The translations under genes and the position numbers were made by a program. From NCBI RefSeq assembly GCF_001949145.1, contig NW_019091355.1, positions 556,083 through 620,082 of the forward strand: a DNA stretch of 64,000 nt. Reading direction: 5' to 3'. Positions 13,401-27,533 of this stretch are shown one piece after another. How positions within the stretch are numbered: position 1 is the first letter of the stretch; each line of letters begins with the position of its first letter. The notes beneath the pieces were generated by a model. That model had not been told where the DNA came from. It did not search any database and saw only the letters and a list, made by a program, of their open reading frames with translations. Origin of the DNA: Acanthaster planci. Taxonomy: Eukaryota; Echinodermata; Asteroidea; Valvatida; Acanthasteridae.

Positions 13401-14957
13401 TGAAGCACAGTTTACATGCCCATCTGAGTAATGCATGACAGACATAGTTATTTGGGAGATGTGTCGGATCAAACTACCAAGTTACATTTGCACTATTCCT
13501 CGTTCGAAACAGTTGCACCTTTTTAGCCTCAATTGTTGACAAATCAAGCAGTCTTCATTCAGTCAACATTTTCCAGTATAGTTGGCTATCATACATGTAG
13601 CTGCATGTTCTTTCATTTCATATACCTTTCCTGCGATCTTGGAATAGTTAAATCAAGTTTGATGAATACGTAAAGCTGCAAGGCATTTAGGAAAAGTGTT
13701 GGAATTTCAGTAGTCCTGTCCCCCCATTGGTCTTAAACTGCTTGTGGTTACAATGTAGCTTGGTTTTCACACATCTCTGAATGCTTCAACCCATGCATTC
13801 TCCTCTTAAACTTCAACCGATTTGTAAAGGGGCTGCAGTTAGTAGCATTAGATCTAGTCTTTGGCCTGGATGGCATAATTACCTTGTTTCACGGTCTGTT
13901 ACTTTCAATTGTTGTCAATTATTATACGAGTCATCTCACCTGGGTACACAAGTGATTTATAACAAACATGGAGGGCTCTTCTACTAGTACAGTCAGACTC
14001 TCTAAACTTGATGAATGGGTGTATAGTTGGAGAGACATTCTTAGGAATTTTGGGTGCAGCCATCTTGTGGATTTTGATTAATAGTATGTTTATGGTGTTG
14101 AAAAACTAGTTCAGAGTTCGCTGTCATATTTGAAATTATACTGCGTTATTTCTCAAGATGTAATGAGCAAATACGTGTGGGCAGCTTTTAATCTGGCATG
14201 TACATGTACACGTAATAAATCAGAGTTTGCCTGTATCTAAAAAGTCTTTTACTGGGTTAAAAAACTTACAAGCGTACACTACTTGAGGATAGTCTTTCTA
14301 GCAATTATGTGCTATTATGGTTGCTGATACAAAGGCCATTGGCAGGTATGTCTTAAATGAATTATTATTTTGGACTACCCAGATAAGTGAAATTGTCGTT
14401 GGAAATAGATTGGGAGAACTGATACTAAAAGTATACAAAATAACCTTGAAACTAATAAGTTGATCTCAGTGCCAAATTTTACTAACTCAAACTTCCATGT
14501 TGTTGTAACTATGTTATTCTTTCTCACATCCTTGATGCTTTTATTTTTATTCCCAATGCTGTGGTTTTATTGGACATTGATAGATCATTTGCTACCCAAC
14601 AGCCATGTGTTACCCAGTAATTCTCCTTCCCCATCTGGGATTGAAGCATGCATGTGTGTATGTCCATTGTAACCTGGGAAATACTTGTCAAATCCAATTA
14701 TATTTAGTTAACTTCTGAACCTTGCTGAGTGAAAGGCCTTCTCCTTGGGGTCCTCAGTGGGGTAAACCAGATAAAGCATACTGGTACAGTGTACCTGGCA
14801 GTTTTTCAACACCTGAATGAGTTAGGCAGAAAGATCTCTAGAACCTAAATCTAGCATTTGAAACAAATCCATGTTCACTGTAAAAAACAAAATTAATCTC
14901 AAAACAGTGCAAACACGTACATGGTTTCTTGCCAAATTTGTTAACATGAACCCCTTG

Positions 14958-14972
14958 GTACATGTACATGTA
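14958..14972. repeat. gtacatgtacatgta palindromic word
   Basis: Third exact copy. Shorter forms occur at 1437-1450, 8744-8759, 14197-14214 and 38577-38588. Confidence 0.8.
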
Positions 14973-16456
14973 AGTTTGAAATCACAGACTATATTCACAT
15001 GTACTTGACTGAGAGCAATCCATCAATCCGTCATATTCAAAATACTTTTTTTTCCCGTGTGAGGGTTGGTCAGATTCATTCTTTGGAAACTTGCCCAAAT
15101 GTCCTCTCAACTCTCCGTATCACAAAAACTCTAGGTGCAAGTTTGGCTCAGCAACGACGAGACAGTAGACAAAGATGAATATTTTATGTGGAGCCAATGA
15201 GGCCTGACACTGAATGAACAAGTAGGCTAAATGCTCCTTGTCATTGAATATTCTGCCACAAATCTTTCAATGATGATGTCTATAATTTTAGGAAGGTGAA
15301 TCAACTTGTGCTCTCAAAGGAAAGCAAGACACTGCAAGTGCATAGAGTGTTTCATAGTGCATTTACACGTACCTTGGGATTAATGCTGCAGAGTTTTGAG
15401 TTTGCTTCACAGGCATTTAAGGGCCTTTAATGTCATTGAATTCACTCTACTGCAAGAATATTCTAGACTGCCTTAACAAAACTGAGCTTTTCCCAGGTCA
15501 GAAGTCATTTTCTCCATGCATGATTCATAGAGGGCAGTGTGTGCCCTACTTATCACAGCCAATTAAGGGGTTGAGAACCACTTTGGTACTGTCACGTCAC
15601 AGAATTTTCAAACCACCACACAATTTACATACCCTAGAAAGACTTGTTTCACTTAATTCCTTTGCATACTTTACCCCTGAAAATTCCAGAGGGTGAGCCT
15701 GAAGAACTTGTATCTTTGTAAAAAAATCTTTAAGAAGGGAAAAAAGATTATGAGTGAGGCCTCTTTAAGTGATCATCTTTAACAATTTATCACTTTGACT
15801 TTCAGGATCCGACTTTTGTCCAGATGCCAGACAATTTATCGAGACTTTATGGAGAATTTACTGTCATGAGCACACCAGGGACCAGCTTGCAAAAATAAAT
15901 AGTAGGCCTAGTGTCTGAACATGAGAGTTACCTGCGATAGGAGTGGGAAGGGGTTAGTGTCTCAGTTTTGGAGGCAGATAATGTTACAAGTCAAAACATG
16001 AGCGTGCTTTTGCCTTTGCACCTCCGTGACCAAGTTTCATAATTTGTTTTTTTGGTCCTGTTCTGTTGCTGATAGTGAACTGTTGTAGTTGTCACAAGCC
16101 CACTGCCACAAGTCATTCAGTCTTGTCAAGTCACAAGGTGATCAAATGAACTGAGATAAAAGTACGGTACGGTACGAGTACATGTATTCTTTCATCCTGC
16201 ATTGTTCAGACTGTGACATGCGTCTGGACTTGTGATGGACTAGATTGCAAACTTTACCACCAGTACTATGACAACATGCTCACAGCGAGGGTGAAACTGC
16301 ATGAAGTACATTGCAAAAACGGGACGGAAAATGAAAAATTTCAACTAAGACCAGAAGTTCTTTTATGATAAAACTGTGGAAAGATGCAAAAGGACATCTT
16401 TGTAGCAAGACATGTGTGTATGTGGTCATGACTGACAAAAACAGGAAACACTTAAA

Positions 16457-16707
16457 CAGCAGCGTAGCTAGGATTCTAAGCTGGAGGGGGCATACGTGGG
16501 GGGCTTTACGTTAAAGGGAAAGGGTTGACTGGCAGCTGATTTGGATTTTGCAATTTGTGTTGGCATATAAATCAATAACGGTGTCCCAGGATTAGGAACG
16601 TGGGTTTGAACAATTTTCAGTTTCAAAAATGCAAGCGAGGGGGATGGAGTAACGAGGGGCGATGATTTTTCATGGGGGTACATGTACCCCCCTTAGCCAC
16701 GCTGCTG
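16457..16707. mobile_element. hAT-like MITE (251 bp)
   Basis: The ends are inverted repeats: cagcagcgtagcta at the left, and cagcagcgtggcta on the opposite strand at the right. Imperfect 8-bp flanks (cacttaaa at 16449-16456, gagttaaa at 16708-16715; 6 of 8 identical) fit the 8-bp target duplication of hAT transposons. The interior has no transposase frame, so the copy is non-autonomous. Confidence 0.6.
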
Positions 16708-19700
16708 GAGTTAAATATTGGTCAGACAGCTTGAAAATAATGGAGTTTTATTTATCCACGTAATGAAACCTACAATGTAAAGAGGAATATATTCAGTGAC
16801 TGTTCTGAAGTGGACCCATAACATCACAGAGATAATTGGTATGCATTGGTGCTAGAAGAAAATAAACTTTTATGTGTCAAGTGATAATGATAATTGGAAT
16901 TCCAAGAAAGGAAAGTTGTGAAATGCACAGCCCTATCATCCGTTGTCCCTTTTCTGCTCTATAAAAAAAACAAATAGGACATCAACGTTTCCATCCCCCG
17001 AGGTCAACAGAGGACGTAATTTCATCAGAGCTTGTGGCAGTCTGGACCCTTGTGTTTGTTGTTTCTAGCCATATCTGTTTTGGAATTTTTTCCCTGCTGT
17101 TGGGTTTGAAAGATGATGCATTCGGAGCATGTCACGCACATACATGTAGATTGTGACGTGTGCATAATTCAGATCTGAGGTAATGACAAGTAACAACGAT
17201 GCTGATGTGGCCTTATCAGGCATTTGCCGGCAGAACTTCATCATACTTGAGCATACCAGTAAATGTTTTTTTCTAGAGTTTGCATACCAGGCAAAGTTCT
17301 AGCCAGAAAAATGTTGTTGAAGCTGTTCAATCATATTAAAACGTAGTACTCTTTGAAGGCCTGTATTTTTCATTACTTTTACATGTAATTCAAAGAGAAA
17401 ACATGCACAGATTGATTTTTGTTTTCATTTTGTTGGGTGAAGTGGAAAAAATTCAGAGTCCATATAGGTTTTATTTCCGGGGAGGGGGGGGGAAGGTCAC
17501 CCTAGTTTCGGAAGCTCACTGGCTTTGATCACTTTTGTCTTGAGGTGTTTAGAATATGTTACAATGCAGATACTAGCAAACCTTGCTTTTGTGCTGCTAG
17601 GTATTGGCATGATTAGATCTTTTATTCATTTGTTGATGCTTAATTTAAAAATATAAAAAAGCCCTTCAAGATGGCCACTGTGTGTAAACCCTCTATACCA
17701 AGTTTGGTCAAGTAGAGCACACCCTGCATGTCCATGTTGCATGGTTAGATTATAACCACAAGCATCTGAAGCATGTGCTGCCTCTTGAGATTTTAATGTA
17801 AGGAAGTCCCCAGTCAGATGTGTCATGGCTGATTTCCCCGTTGATAAGTAAGGTTTATATTTCGGAACTTTCGTACTTGTGTCAAGGTTCCATGTTATGA
17901 AACTTGGTGCCAGAATTTTTACCGTAAACACATGCTAAGGGTGTTAACTAACCGGGCATAGAATCAAAGATGGTTATTGTCCTAAATGTTACAGTCTTTT
18001 GCAAGAGCATTGTTACACCTCTGAACATACTTGTATATGCAGGTGAACTTTTTTACTCAATCTTCTCAAGTTAGAAAACTACTACCTGTTGGGATATCAT
18101 GCCAATCTGGTTTTTCAGTCTCAAATTCAAGGACAGGTTCTCGTCCTTGAGGTTGGACTGCCTGAAAGTGCAACTCTTAGTATTAAGTTTTGACCTTGAC
18201 CGTAACAGCAGAGATCAGCGGCTGATGATGTCAGATACCAGATGCACTCACTGAATTATGTTTGAGGTTTGATGCTGATTTTCTTTTGGTACATACCGAT
18301 AGTGTTCCACTGGTGTTCCATTTGATAGATTGAGCAAGGCCCTAGGAAATTTCCATGTAGTCCAGGTTAATGGTGGCAGCAAATGTCCCCCTTTGGTTCA
18401 GGATTATTATAAATGATTGTTTGATTTGCAGAGCTGAGAACGGATCACCTGGCAACTGAGATCACTTCTGTAGCAGGTGCTTTGGCTGGGTCACTGGCAA
18501 CAGGTGTTCTGAATACGGAACTATCCGTGATTTACTGGCATTCTGACCTGGCCTCATGATCTGAGCACATGTGGTTGTCACTTCCCCTGGGGCTCAGTCA
18601 GGGATCAACCTGAGGCAACCACCCAAAGCTTTGACTCAATTAATTGAGGGGGTGTCCCTATAGGGTCATTGTGGTGTCATATCAGAGGGATTGACTGCTA
18701 TTAGTGGGGGGTAATTAGTGGGGAGTAATTAAGGCCTGATCAGGCTGAAGAGGGGATAGTGCTTTTTGAAGTGTTTACACTTCAAATATTTAAGTTCAGG
18801 GTTGTGGGAAGTAGGTTGCTTACCTTCTTGAGATGAACTGTCAGAGTTGCAGCCCAGCACCCAGTTTGATGAGTAAAAGTGCAGAAAAAAGGGGGACCCA
18901 GGTTTTTTTTGGGGGGGAGGGGATGGAGGGACTAGCTGTCGTGTCCTTACTGTGAAATTTTCAATAAAAACTTGTTTAAAAATGTTTGGATTAATTTTTC
19001 CCCTACTACACGTAGGCCTAGGTCAAAAGACAGAAACTCAAGATACATGCGTGTATAAAAACATGCCCGCATTTCTTTCCTAGATCATAGTAGATGGAAC
19101 GAGAAAAAAATTCAAAGTTGTACTTCCAGTTTCCCTTTTTAAACTTACCTATTTGGTGTAACTTTGTACTCCTGTGGTATACATGTTGCCAAAAAATTAC
19201 CCAAAGTTCCTCAAAGTGCTTTGGAATAGTGGTTTCAAGGAACCGTTTGTGAAGTTCCAAGTATTTGCAGGCATGTTTCACAGAAAACTCACCCCAATGT
19301 CCTTGATGCACAGAGGTTTTGTGGCTTTGCACTTGATCCCCTCAGTGTCCAATTTGTCATGTGAGGTAAGGGTGCACATACTGTACATGTAATAGGAAGT
19401 CCTTAGTTTTTACATTCGTCGTCGTGTCCTTATCTCAGTATTTGACTCATTCATCCCATAGATGTGATCTTGGCACCATTGCAACATCAGTCTTTACTTC
19501 AGAAATGCATGATAAGTTGATGGTCCAAAACTATGGTATTACGAGTTGAAAGCACTTTTCTGTCTCACAACTGTGTGTCTGGTTGTCATGTGCTTGGCAT
19601 GTAGTATAATACATCAGTTTTCTTTACTGGATGGCTTGATGTACTCAGTCAAAATAAGGCATTGTCTCCTTGGCTACTGATATTTTAGTGTACAATATCT

Positions 19701-22700
19701 GGAACAGTTCTAGTCCCCATCTGTACTTTAATAATCAAACGAACTGTCTGTTAATGAATTGCATTTTCTTATTTAGGCATCCTGATATGGGATGTAGGCC
19801 TATATCACTCCTAATTACATTATCAGGAGCAGACAATAATCCAGTTATTGTGTAATGTTTGCGGGTATGACTGGTGGCCCTACCTGTGGCTGCTTCCTGT
19901 TGTTTAAAGGGAAAATTGAATGGAAAACCAGTGGGCATTTCCTGTTGGCCCAGGTTTTCCTTGACGCATACTCCTACGTAAAAGTGTGGCTCCTGTCAGT
20001 GACTGCAATGTTTTAATTGAACTTAAAGCAATTTGTGGTTTTCTGTTGCTCTGAAATTAGTTCTACGTGTACATGTACGTTGTATTTGTATTCAATTCAA
20101 ATCCCACCTGCTAGTCATTTCAAGGTGTACCATTCTACAGGTGTATGTTTGGTAGCATCTTATAGTCAGTTTAGTTCTACTGGGTACCAAGTCTCTGGAG
20201 CAACACTGCACACAGATATTCAGCAAAGACCCATATTCCATTAAAAATGCCATGATTCCATACATCCACATGTTACCAATTCATTTTTGCCCTTTGCATA
20301 TTCCTTACTGTGTTTGAGAGAACCCTTTAAAACATTTTCTTCAATGTTGGATTTGAAGAACTGAGCTAAGACTATTACAAAACAATATTTTCAAGACTAG
20401 TTTTCCAAACAGAACCAGTAGTATTGAGTTGGCAAAGTATCAAAATTTTCTAATTCTCCGAACAGATCTGTCAGTCCACTCCTCGGATACCGCAACTCCA
20501 GGAGCCATAACATAGTGAATGCCAGTGACAGGCAACATTTAGTAAATATTTTCAAACACTGGCAGGATGTTTTCCCCTCAGTTTGGAAGAATAAGAAGGG
20601 ATGTGGGTTTGATGATGCGAGAAAAAAATGATATCCGTGACTCACTCACTCTATAAGGTTTAGGTTTAGTCATATCAGAAGCAAGGTTAGAAAATGTCTC
20701 TTTATGCTGTGAAAAATTGTGGCATAAAGTGAATTGATTAAGCAGAAGTTAACATGTAAATATTGTTGCCTTTAAAATTTCTCCCCATCTTTTCAGTGCT
20801 TTCATTTTTATTCCCCATTACAATGAATTTGATTTTAAAAATTGAAAAAAGGTAGGTTTTAAATAGTTTTGCAGTTACTAACTTGTAATAACTTAATTCT
20901 CAGAGCTAACAAATAACAAGAATGAAAAAGCTTTGCTCCCAGTTGTGAGATTGGGCTGGTAGAAACACGGAATATTTCTGTGTGGCCAGAAAATAATTTG
21001 TCTTGAATTATTTTAGAAAGATGATGCTTTGCTCTTCTGGGGATGTCATCAGCGGAAGTTCTTAATCAGCCCTGCTCCTAACGATCCTCTGATCACTCCA
21101 TGGGGGCTGGTGACAAGCTGGTAACCTGCAGAGTGTCGTTCTTATAATGATCAACTTGTCCAGCTGGATTGGTGATGGACGAAATGCACAGTAGCCCCTT
21201 GTAACCTTATTGGATGGAGGCCTAGTGATCAGTGAAGCACTGGCTTGGCTTTGTGGTTTACAAGATCAAGTTTGGTGGTCTCAGAAGTCATGTTTTTCAA
21301 CTCATCTGTAATGAAAGATTCATCCTTGAAAGGCCATGTTTCTTAGAAATGATGATACCATTTTAAAATTTGGCTACTACAGGTAATTTGTTTGTTTGTT
21401 CACCCCTCAAACCACAATCTACCTGCCTCAGGCTATTAAAGCTGTGTTAAACATGTTATTCATGCAAGTCAGGCTAGGCACTCTATCTGACCATAAGAGT
21501 AAGGAACAGAATCTAACCAGATGCAGTGTAGTGTCATTGGAAAATGTTGCCCCTAAAGTTTGGCAAACAAGCACTTCTACCAATTTTGCTGGTTATTGAA
21601 TTATCTTACAAAAAGGACTGTACACAATGTTTCTTCCCCGATTTGACATCCCTTGGCTCAGGGGTCAGTTTAATTTCCTGTAACAGAAACATCGAGTTGT
21701 CTCATCTGAGCCCAATTTTAATTTCGGATTGTTTCACCCGTTGGCAACAGTATAATGTTTGCATCTAATTGTGAATCTTAGATCAAGCCAAAGATAGCAA
21801 TATTCCAAGATGTGGAAAAGTGCCTATAGTCAGGGAGCATTTGGGTTCATGAGAAGGACACCTCAGAAAGGTGCTGACATCCCCTTCTGACAGGCATACC
21901 CTCTCCTGCTAATGAAGAGCTTGTTACTGTGTATTGATAGGTTTGGATGACTGCATGGGTAACCCCTTGTACCTACGATGTATTGAAAGCTTGGCTAACT
22001 TCACACGGAAAGAATTTGTGGAAGTAAGCACACGCCAAACACATAATCACTTAAATTGTTCCAGGTAGGACAACTCTGCACAATGTTGGCATTAATTGCT
22101 TTACTCCGTGGCCTTCACTTCTTGATTATTGGGCAATTTCTCAGACAATTTATCCTGATTTATAGTTGTTTAGAGCAGGGTTTTCGATATATAATTCAAC
22201 CTGGCATTGACCTTTGGGCTAGATGAAATGCTTGTGGAAATCGTGCCGTAAAATTGTGTAATGCTTTGCGGAAACGATGAAGGTATATTTTGACAGAGTC
22301 CAGACTTTTTATCGCTGTGTTGACTGTGTTTATGAGAGGGATTTCAATATCTGGACTGGTATTGGCTCAACACCTCATAAAAATGAAATATTTCAGTGAT
22401 CATTTTGCTTTGCCTATGCATAATTCCTATTTTTCTGAATTGTCAGAACAGGAGATTCATGTGTGTTCTCTCACACCATTTTACATGGAAATTGGTACAA
22501 ATGATGGTGACTGAAATTGTCATTTATGTAGATAAATTAATACTTCATAGATGTACGGTATGTCAGTGGTGTGTAAGTTAATATAAACAGAAAAAATTGC
22601 TCTTTTGTACATTCTGTTCAAGCTTTCACCCCACGTTTGTCAAGGAACCCGAATTTCAAGAACTGAAATAACTTGGAAGGGGAAAAAAAGCAAGTTTGGA

Positions 22701-25700
22701 TGTTGTTTTCCAGGTTTAGTAAAGCTGTGTATGCTCTGAGAGGCCCCAGGGAACCCTTGTTTTTTGGTAGCAGTGTACCCTCCCTGAGGGGCTGTTTGTT
22801 TGGCAGTGGACCTCTTATACATGTAATGTCACCCAGAGTTCATGTGAACTGACCATTAGTAGAAGTTTTCTGCAGTTGCTGAGTGTATATTGTAGCTTCA
22901 TAGCCACTTCAACCGTGAAGCGTCCATTGTCCATGGATCGTCTTCTGGTGTGTTCAGGATCAGTTTACTCCTTGCTCTCTTGTTAAATTCTTTCCATCTT
23001 TTCTCATGAGCAAAAATATTTGGATTGCACAACAACTATTGGCATGCAAATGGCAACAACAACTGATATGGTATATGAATTATTGGTTGCTGACACTTGT
23101 GGGACGAACACAGACCCCCCCAAATAGCTCTTGTTTTTGTGATAGGAAATCCAAACTGTTTGTATAATTTTATATTCAGAATAATGTTTCACAAATGTCA
23201 AGAATTTACTAAACAATGAAACATGAATCAGATCAGAAATTAAAAACATTTGTTTTTAGTTTGTGCATTTATCAATATTGAAAAAGTTCCACTTTATCAT
23301 AGTTTGATCTTGATTTTAATATAAAACCGGCTGTTGGAGACAGATACAAAGACATATGCTTAAAGCAAGGGAGTTTTGTCTCAAGCGCCCTGTGCGTGAA
23401 GATTTTGCAAGTTTCCGTGCAAACATCCAGGAAATTTGTACTTATACCATTTACTAAGCATGCACCCTCAGAGAAGCCCCAAAGATACGTGAATGATTGC
23501 TCTAATACAAAGGCGAATTTTATTATCAGAAGTGATTGATGTTGAGGAAGGCACTAATTCATCTTTACACTAGTTGGATCTGCTTTGAGAAATTGGATTG
23601 AAATCACCTGTTGGTACAGGTGTGTCTTTAGGTTAGAGTGATCCTTCTGTAGTTGTAAAATTTCAAACTTGGTCGGCATTTAGCTTTGACTTGAGACCAC
23701 ATTTAGCCTGTTTTGCATGATCCCCTGTTGATGTATTAAAAGGCAGTGTTGCAGTGTCTTGATTGGCTCTGCCAAAGATGGACACATATGTCGGAGGGAA
23801 CTCTTAACTAGTGGTAATTTCTGCTTCCTGAAGGGACTGGAAATGAAGGTAAATTGAGTGAAAAGGAATTCTTGCTCGCGATTCTGGAACATTATCTCCT
23901 TGTCACTGCATGTCTTTCCTACGTTGTTTCAACACATGAGGCATCCCTGGGTATGCCAGACTCAATTAAGCCATGTGCAACACCTGCCCTCATGGCCACA
24001 GTGTGGAATTAACCTTGAAGTGAGACACTTTGTTCTTTTACTGTATGGAAATCTCTCTGTCCATGAAGCTCTCATCAAATAGAATTTATTTACATGTAAC
24101 CAGTGATGAGTGATTAAACACTTCTGAATACTAAACATGTTACCACAGCAAATGTTACCCACAGTGCTTTGGGTTTCCTTCACAAAACTGTGTGACAGTG
24201 AAGAGGAAGTCCTGAAGCAGTTCTGTGGCCCACTAGAACAGTTTGTGTGGCAAGGTGCCATACCTTGCCCTGATGTGCAAGAGTTGATAACAAACAGGAG
24301 ATCAGAGAGAGGGGATCCAATTATTCAAGTGACATGATTCACCAAGGTCCTTTCCTTGAAAGGCCATCAAAGGTCACTGACCTGACCCCTGGATGTACTT
24401 TTGATACAGTGATATCACCAAGAGAAAAAATATTGTAGCTTCCTTTGGAATTGCTATTTTTTTTAAAGGAAATTGAGCAATCCAGTTTTGAGGATGTTGC
24501 AAAGGAATACCATACATTCTCAAATGTGTTTTGATGCAATTTGGCAATAAGGTTAGTTTCACTTCATGGTTCTCTATGGTTTCTTACAATCAGTGTTGCT
24601 TGAGTATCAAAATTACCTTCAACTGTTTCAACTTCAGACAAATAATATGATAAGAATGATCACCATCCCCCAAACAGTTTACAGTTTGATAGCCATTAAC
24701 TGCAACTAAAGAAACTATACATCAGCTATAGTTTCAGATATTTCCAATAGAACACATGGCACAGAATGTTCAGATCTGGTTCAAACCTAATGAGTCAGTG
24801 TCCAAATCATAGATCTCGTTCTGGTACATTCTACCACGAATGATTCTACTCCATGTACATTCTTGGCATAAGCTGCCTCCCCCCCCCAATAATCCTATTT
24901 TGTCATCAGACTGACACAGCTGGTATTCCCATGCAGTGAGAGTGGTGGCAGAAATACCTTAGGTGGTTTTCTTGTGTATTTGGCAAGACTTGAGTTTATT
25001 GTCTTTGCATAAAAACCAGAGCAATGGCCCACCTAGGGTAACACATAGGGAAAAAATGGCTAACATGGTTCTGGAAAGGAGGATAGCTGAAAAAAGAACC
25101 AACTCAGAGCAGGAACATCCGCGTAAATACAAAGCTCTCGCCTCCTGAAAGTATTTTGTCAAACGAAAACTTGTTTGAAGGAATCTGTTCGTTTACCCCC
25201 CAACAGATTTTCTGATTCAGACAAATGTGCTTGCACCTTGACTAGTCACAAGTGTAAATTTGCCCTAAACTTGCTTGTATTAATTACAAAACTGCAAGCC
25301 ATTCAGAAACCTTTTTTCCTGACGTTGTACAAATACAATTAAGTTGCACACCAATTTCTGTAGATTTTCTGAAATAGATTTTATCACGTTCGTGAAACCA
25401 TAATTAATTTTGACAAATTCCAGTGTCCATAACGATAAGCTTAGATAAGTTATTGAATAATTGTTACAATTTTTTACAATTCTGGTTACACATGGAAATA
25501 GTGCCTGTAGATTTTTGACAAGGGGCTGAGTGATTCTTGTCTGAAGTTGCAACCTTAAAGAAAACAGAGCTCCATTCTTATATCTTATCGGAGCGGGATC
25601 TTTTACAAAGCTGAACCTGTTACCTCTCGGAATAACTGGGTAAGTTTTGTTTACTGGGTCAGTGACCTCTAGGTCATTGGAGTCAAACTAGGCCTGATCT

Positions 25701-27343
25701 TCTTGTCATACGGGAGGAAAGAATTACTGTTCCTATCTATGAGGGGGGCTCACCATTGAACCAGATCTTGTTGAAGATTCCTAAGTTTGTTTTAAAGAAA
25801 CTCAAGAATTTATGATCCTGTATACATCCATGTTTGTTACCTGTGCCGATGTCAGGTGTTGACTGACAACCAACAGCCAAATGACAATGGTATCGGCAAT
25901 TGTAAGATTGCCCAATGTTAGATTGAAACTGCAGGCAGTAAACTTGACTGGGTAGTAGAACAACAGGTCATCTTTATTACGTGATACATGTATGAGTTTC
26001 TGTTTACAGATAATGTTATGGCTGAAAAAGGGAAAAATGGTAGCAAAGTCAGTAATCCATCTTTGGCTGATGCATTTCTGCATCATGCATGCCAGTACTC
26101 GAGATTCAAATTGATTTGAGATCACTAAAGTTACCAATTCAAGTCAAATTATATCGACATTTAAAAGGAATTTGTTGAAAATCAAAGGTAGCGAGTAGTT
26201 TTAACCACAGACCATTGTTTTAACCAACATTGGTGAGAAGTTGAACAGCTTCCAATTTTTTAGTAGGTACCAGATTTGTACACGGTGCCGTAATTGTTTG
26301 GATAGGCCCTGTATGTCTCCTTGAGGAGTTATCTTGGCAAAAATGTTCCTTGGAAATCTGTGCCAAGGCTTTGGAAAGGTTATCAGGCAACATAAAATAA
26401 ATGCACAAATTTCCAAGCAAATTTGTATACTACATCTCCTGAATTTATAGCCAGTCTGTTAGCTGGGTATCAGGGAACTATTCCAATTAAAACCACAGGC
26501 ATTTCCTCAGACAATCATTACATCATCAGTTCATTTGTCATTCCATCTTTTTCACACCTAAACATAGGTCCCTTACTAGGGCCCCTGACCGGCCAGCTAT
26601 GAGAACACAAATACTTTGCCGTGCTATTTTTTTTTAATTTGGAGATTGCTAGGATAAATACACAGTGGTATGGGGCTGGAGGAGATGATTACAACATAAT
26701 GGGCAGATTCGCGGGTGGGTGGGGGTGTCGTCCAGTTGTACTTTTTATGGGATATTGCTAACAATGCTTATGCAGTGAATCCTTCAATAGGAAATCTGAT
26801 TTTTCAGGAGGTCCACCATGGGTGATGCGCGCTATCTGAAATGTTATCTGAGGATGGGACACAAGAGGAGTTTTGTCCAGGATAATCCAAAATGATCCCG
26901 AAAGAATTGACACCCCTGTCAGACATGAATCCAGTTTCTTAACATGTATGTAAAATTTGCTTATACCTGAGATTTAACAATGCCACTAAGTGTGAACCGT
27001 TGACTTCAACGTAGACTCACCTTTTCATGCTTAAAGCACAGTTCAAATCAAAATCCCTAAAGTTTGGTTTTGAATGAACTAAAAATGGATGCAACAAAAT
27101 GAACATGTAACAGTCTATGACTTTATCCAGTGCTGGTGTGGGATAAGTTAGTTTAGTTATTTTTTTATGTGAAATTCTGTTAGTGGAATTTAAGCCAAGG
27201 GTAAACCCATGCAGTTGTCAGCATTCACCTGCTTTCTGTAGTGACTGATCACAGATGACACATCCACTCCTGTTTTTTGTTGAACATGTAGTGATACTGA
27301 ACAATGCATAGTCAATATCAGTTCTCTTGGGCTGTCATCTGAT

Positions 27344-27533
27344 CAGTGGAGTATTGGGGGGATGTGCCCCCTCCCCCCACTGAAATGAATGGATACTGAA
27401 CAAGGCTAACAAAAACTTGCCCCCCCCCCGAAAAACCACACCACTAAAAGCTGGTGCCCTCCCCATAAGATGCTGGTGCCCCCCTCTCCCATTGTGCCTC
27501 CCCCCCACTAGTAAAATCCTAGCGACACCACTG
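27344..27533. mobile_element. hAT-like MITE (190 bp) with perfect target-site duplication
   Basis: The element begins cagtggagt and ends acaccactg (cagtggtgt on the other strand), matching the CAGnGGnGT-type terminal repeat of hAT elements. It is flanked by identical 8-bp copies of catctgat at 27336-27343 and 27534-27541. The interior is rich in C runs and has no transposase. Confidence 0.72.

Noticed and set aside
14460-14672. Open frame with a long hydrophobic stretch that could be the missing membrane anchor of the collagen.
   Set aside because: The hydrophobicity comes from T-rich codons, there are no splice signals that would join it to the first collagen exon in phase 1, and no basic stalk or Gly-X-Y follows.
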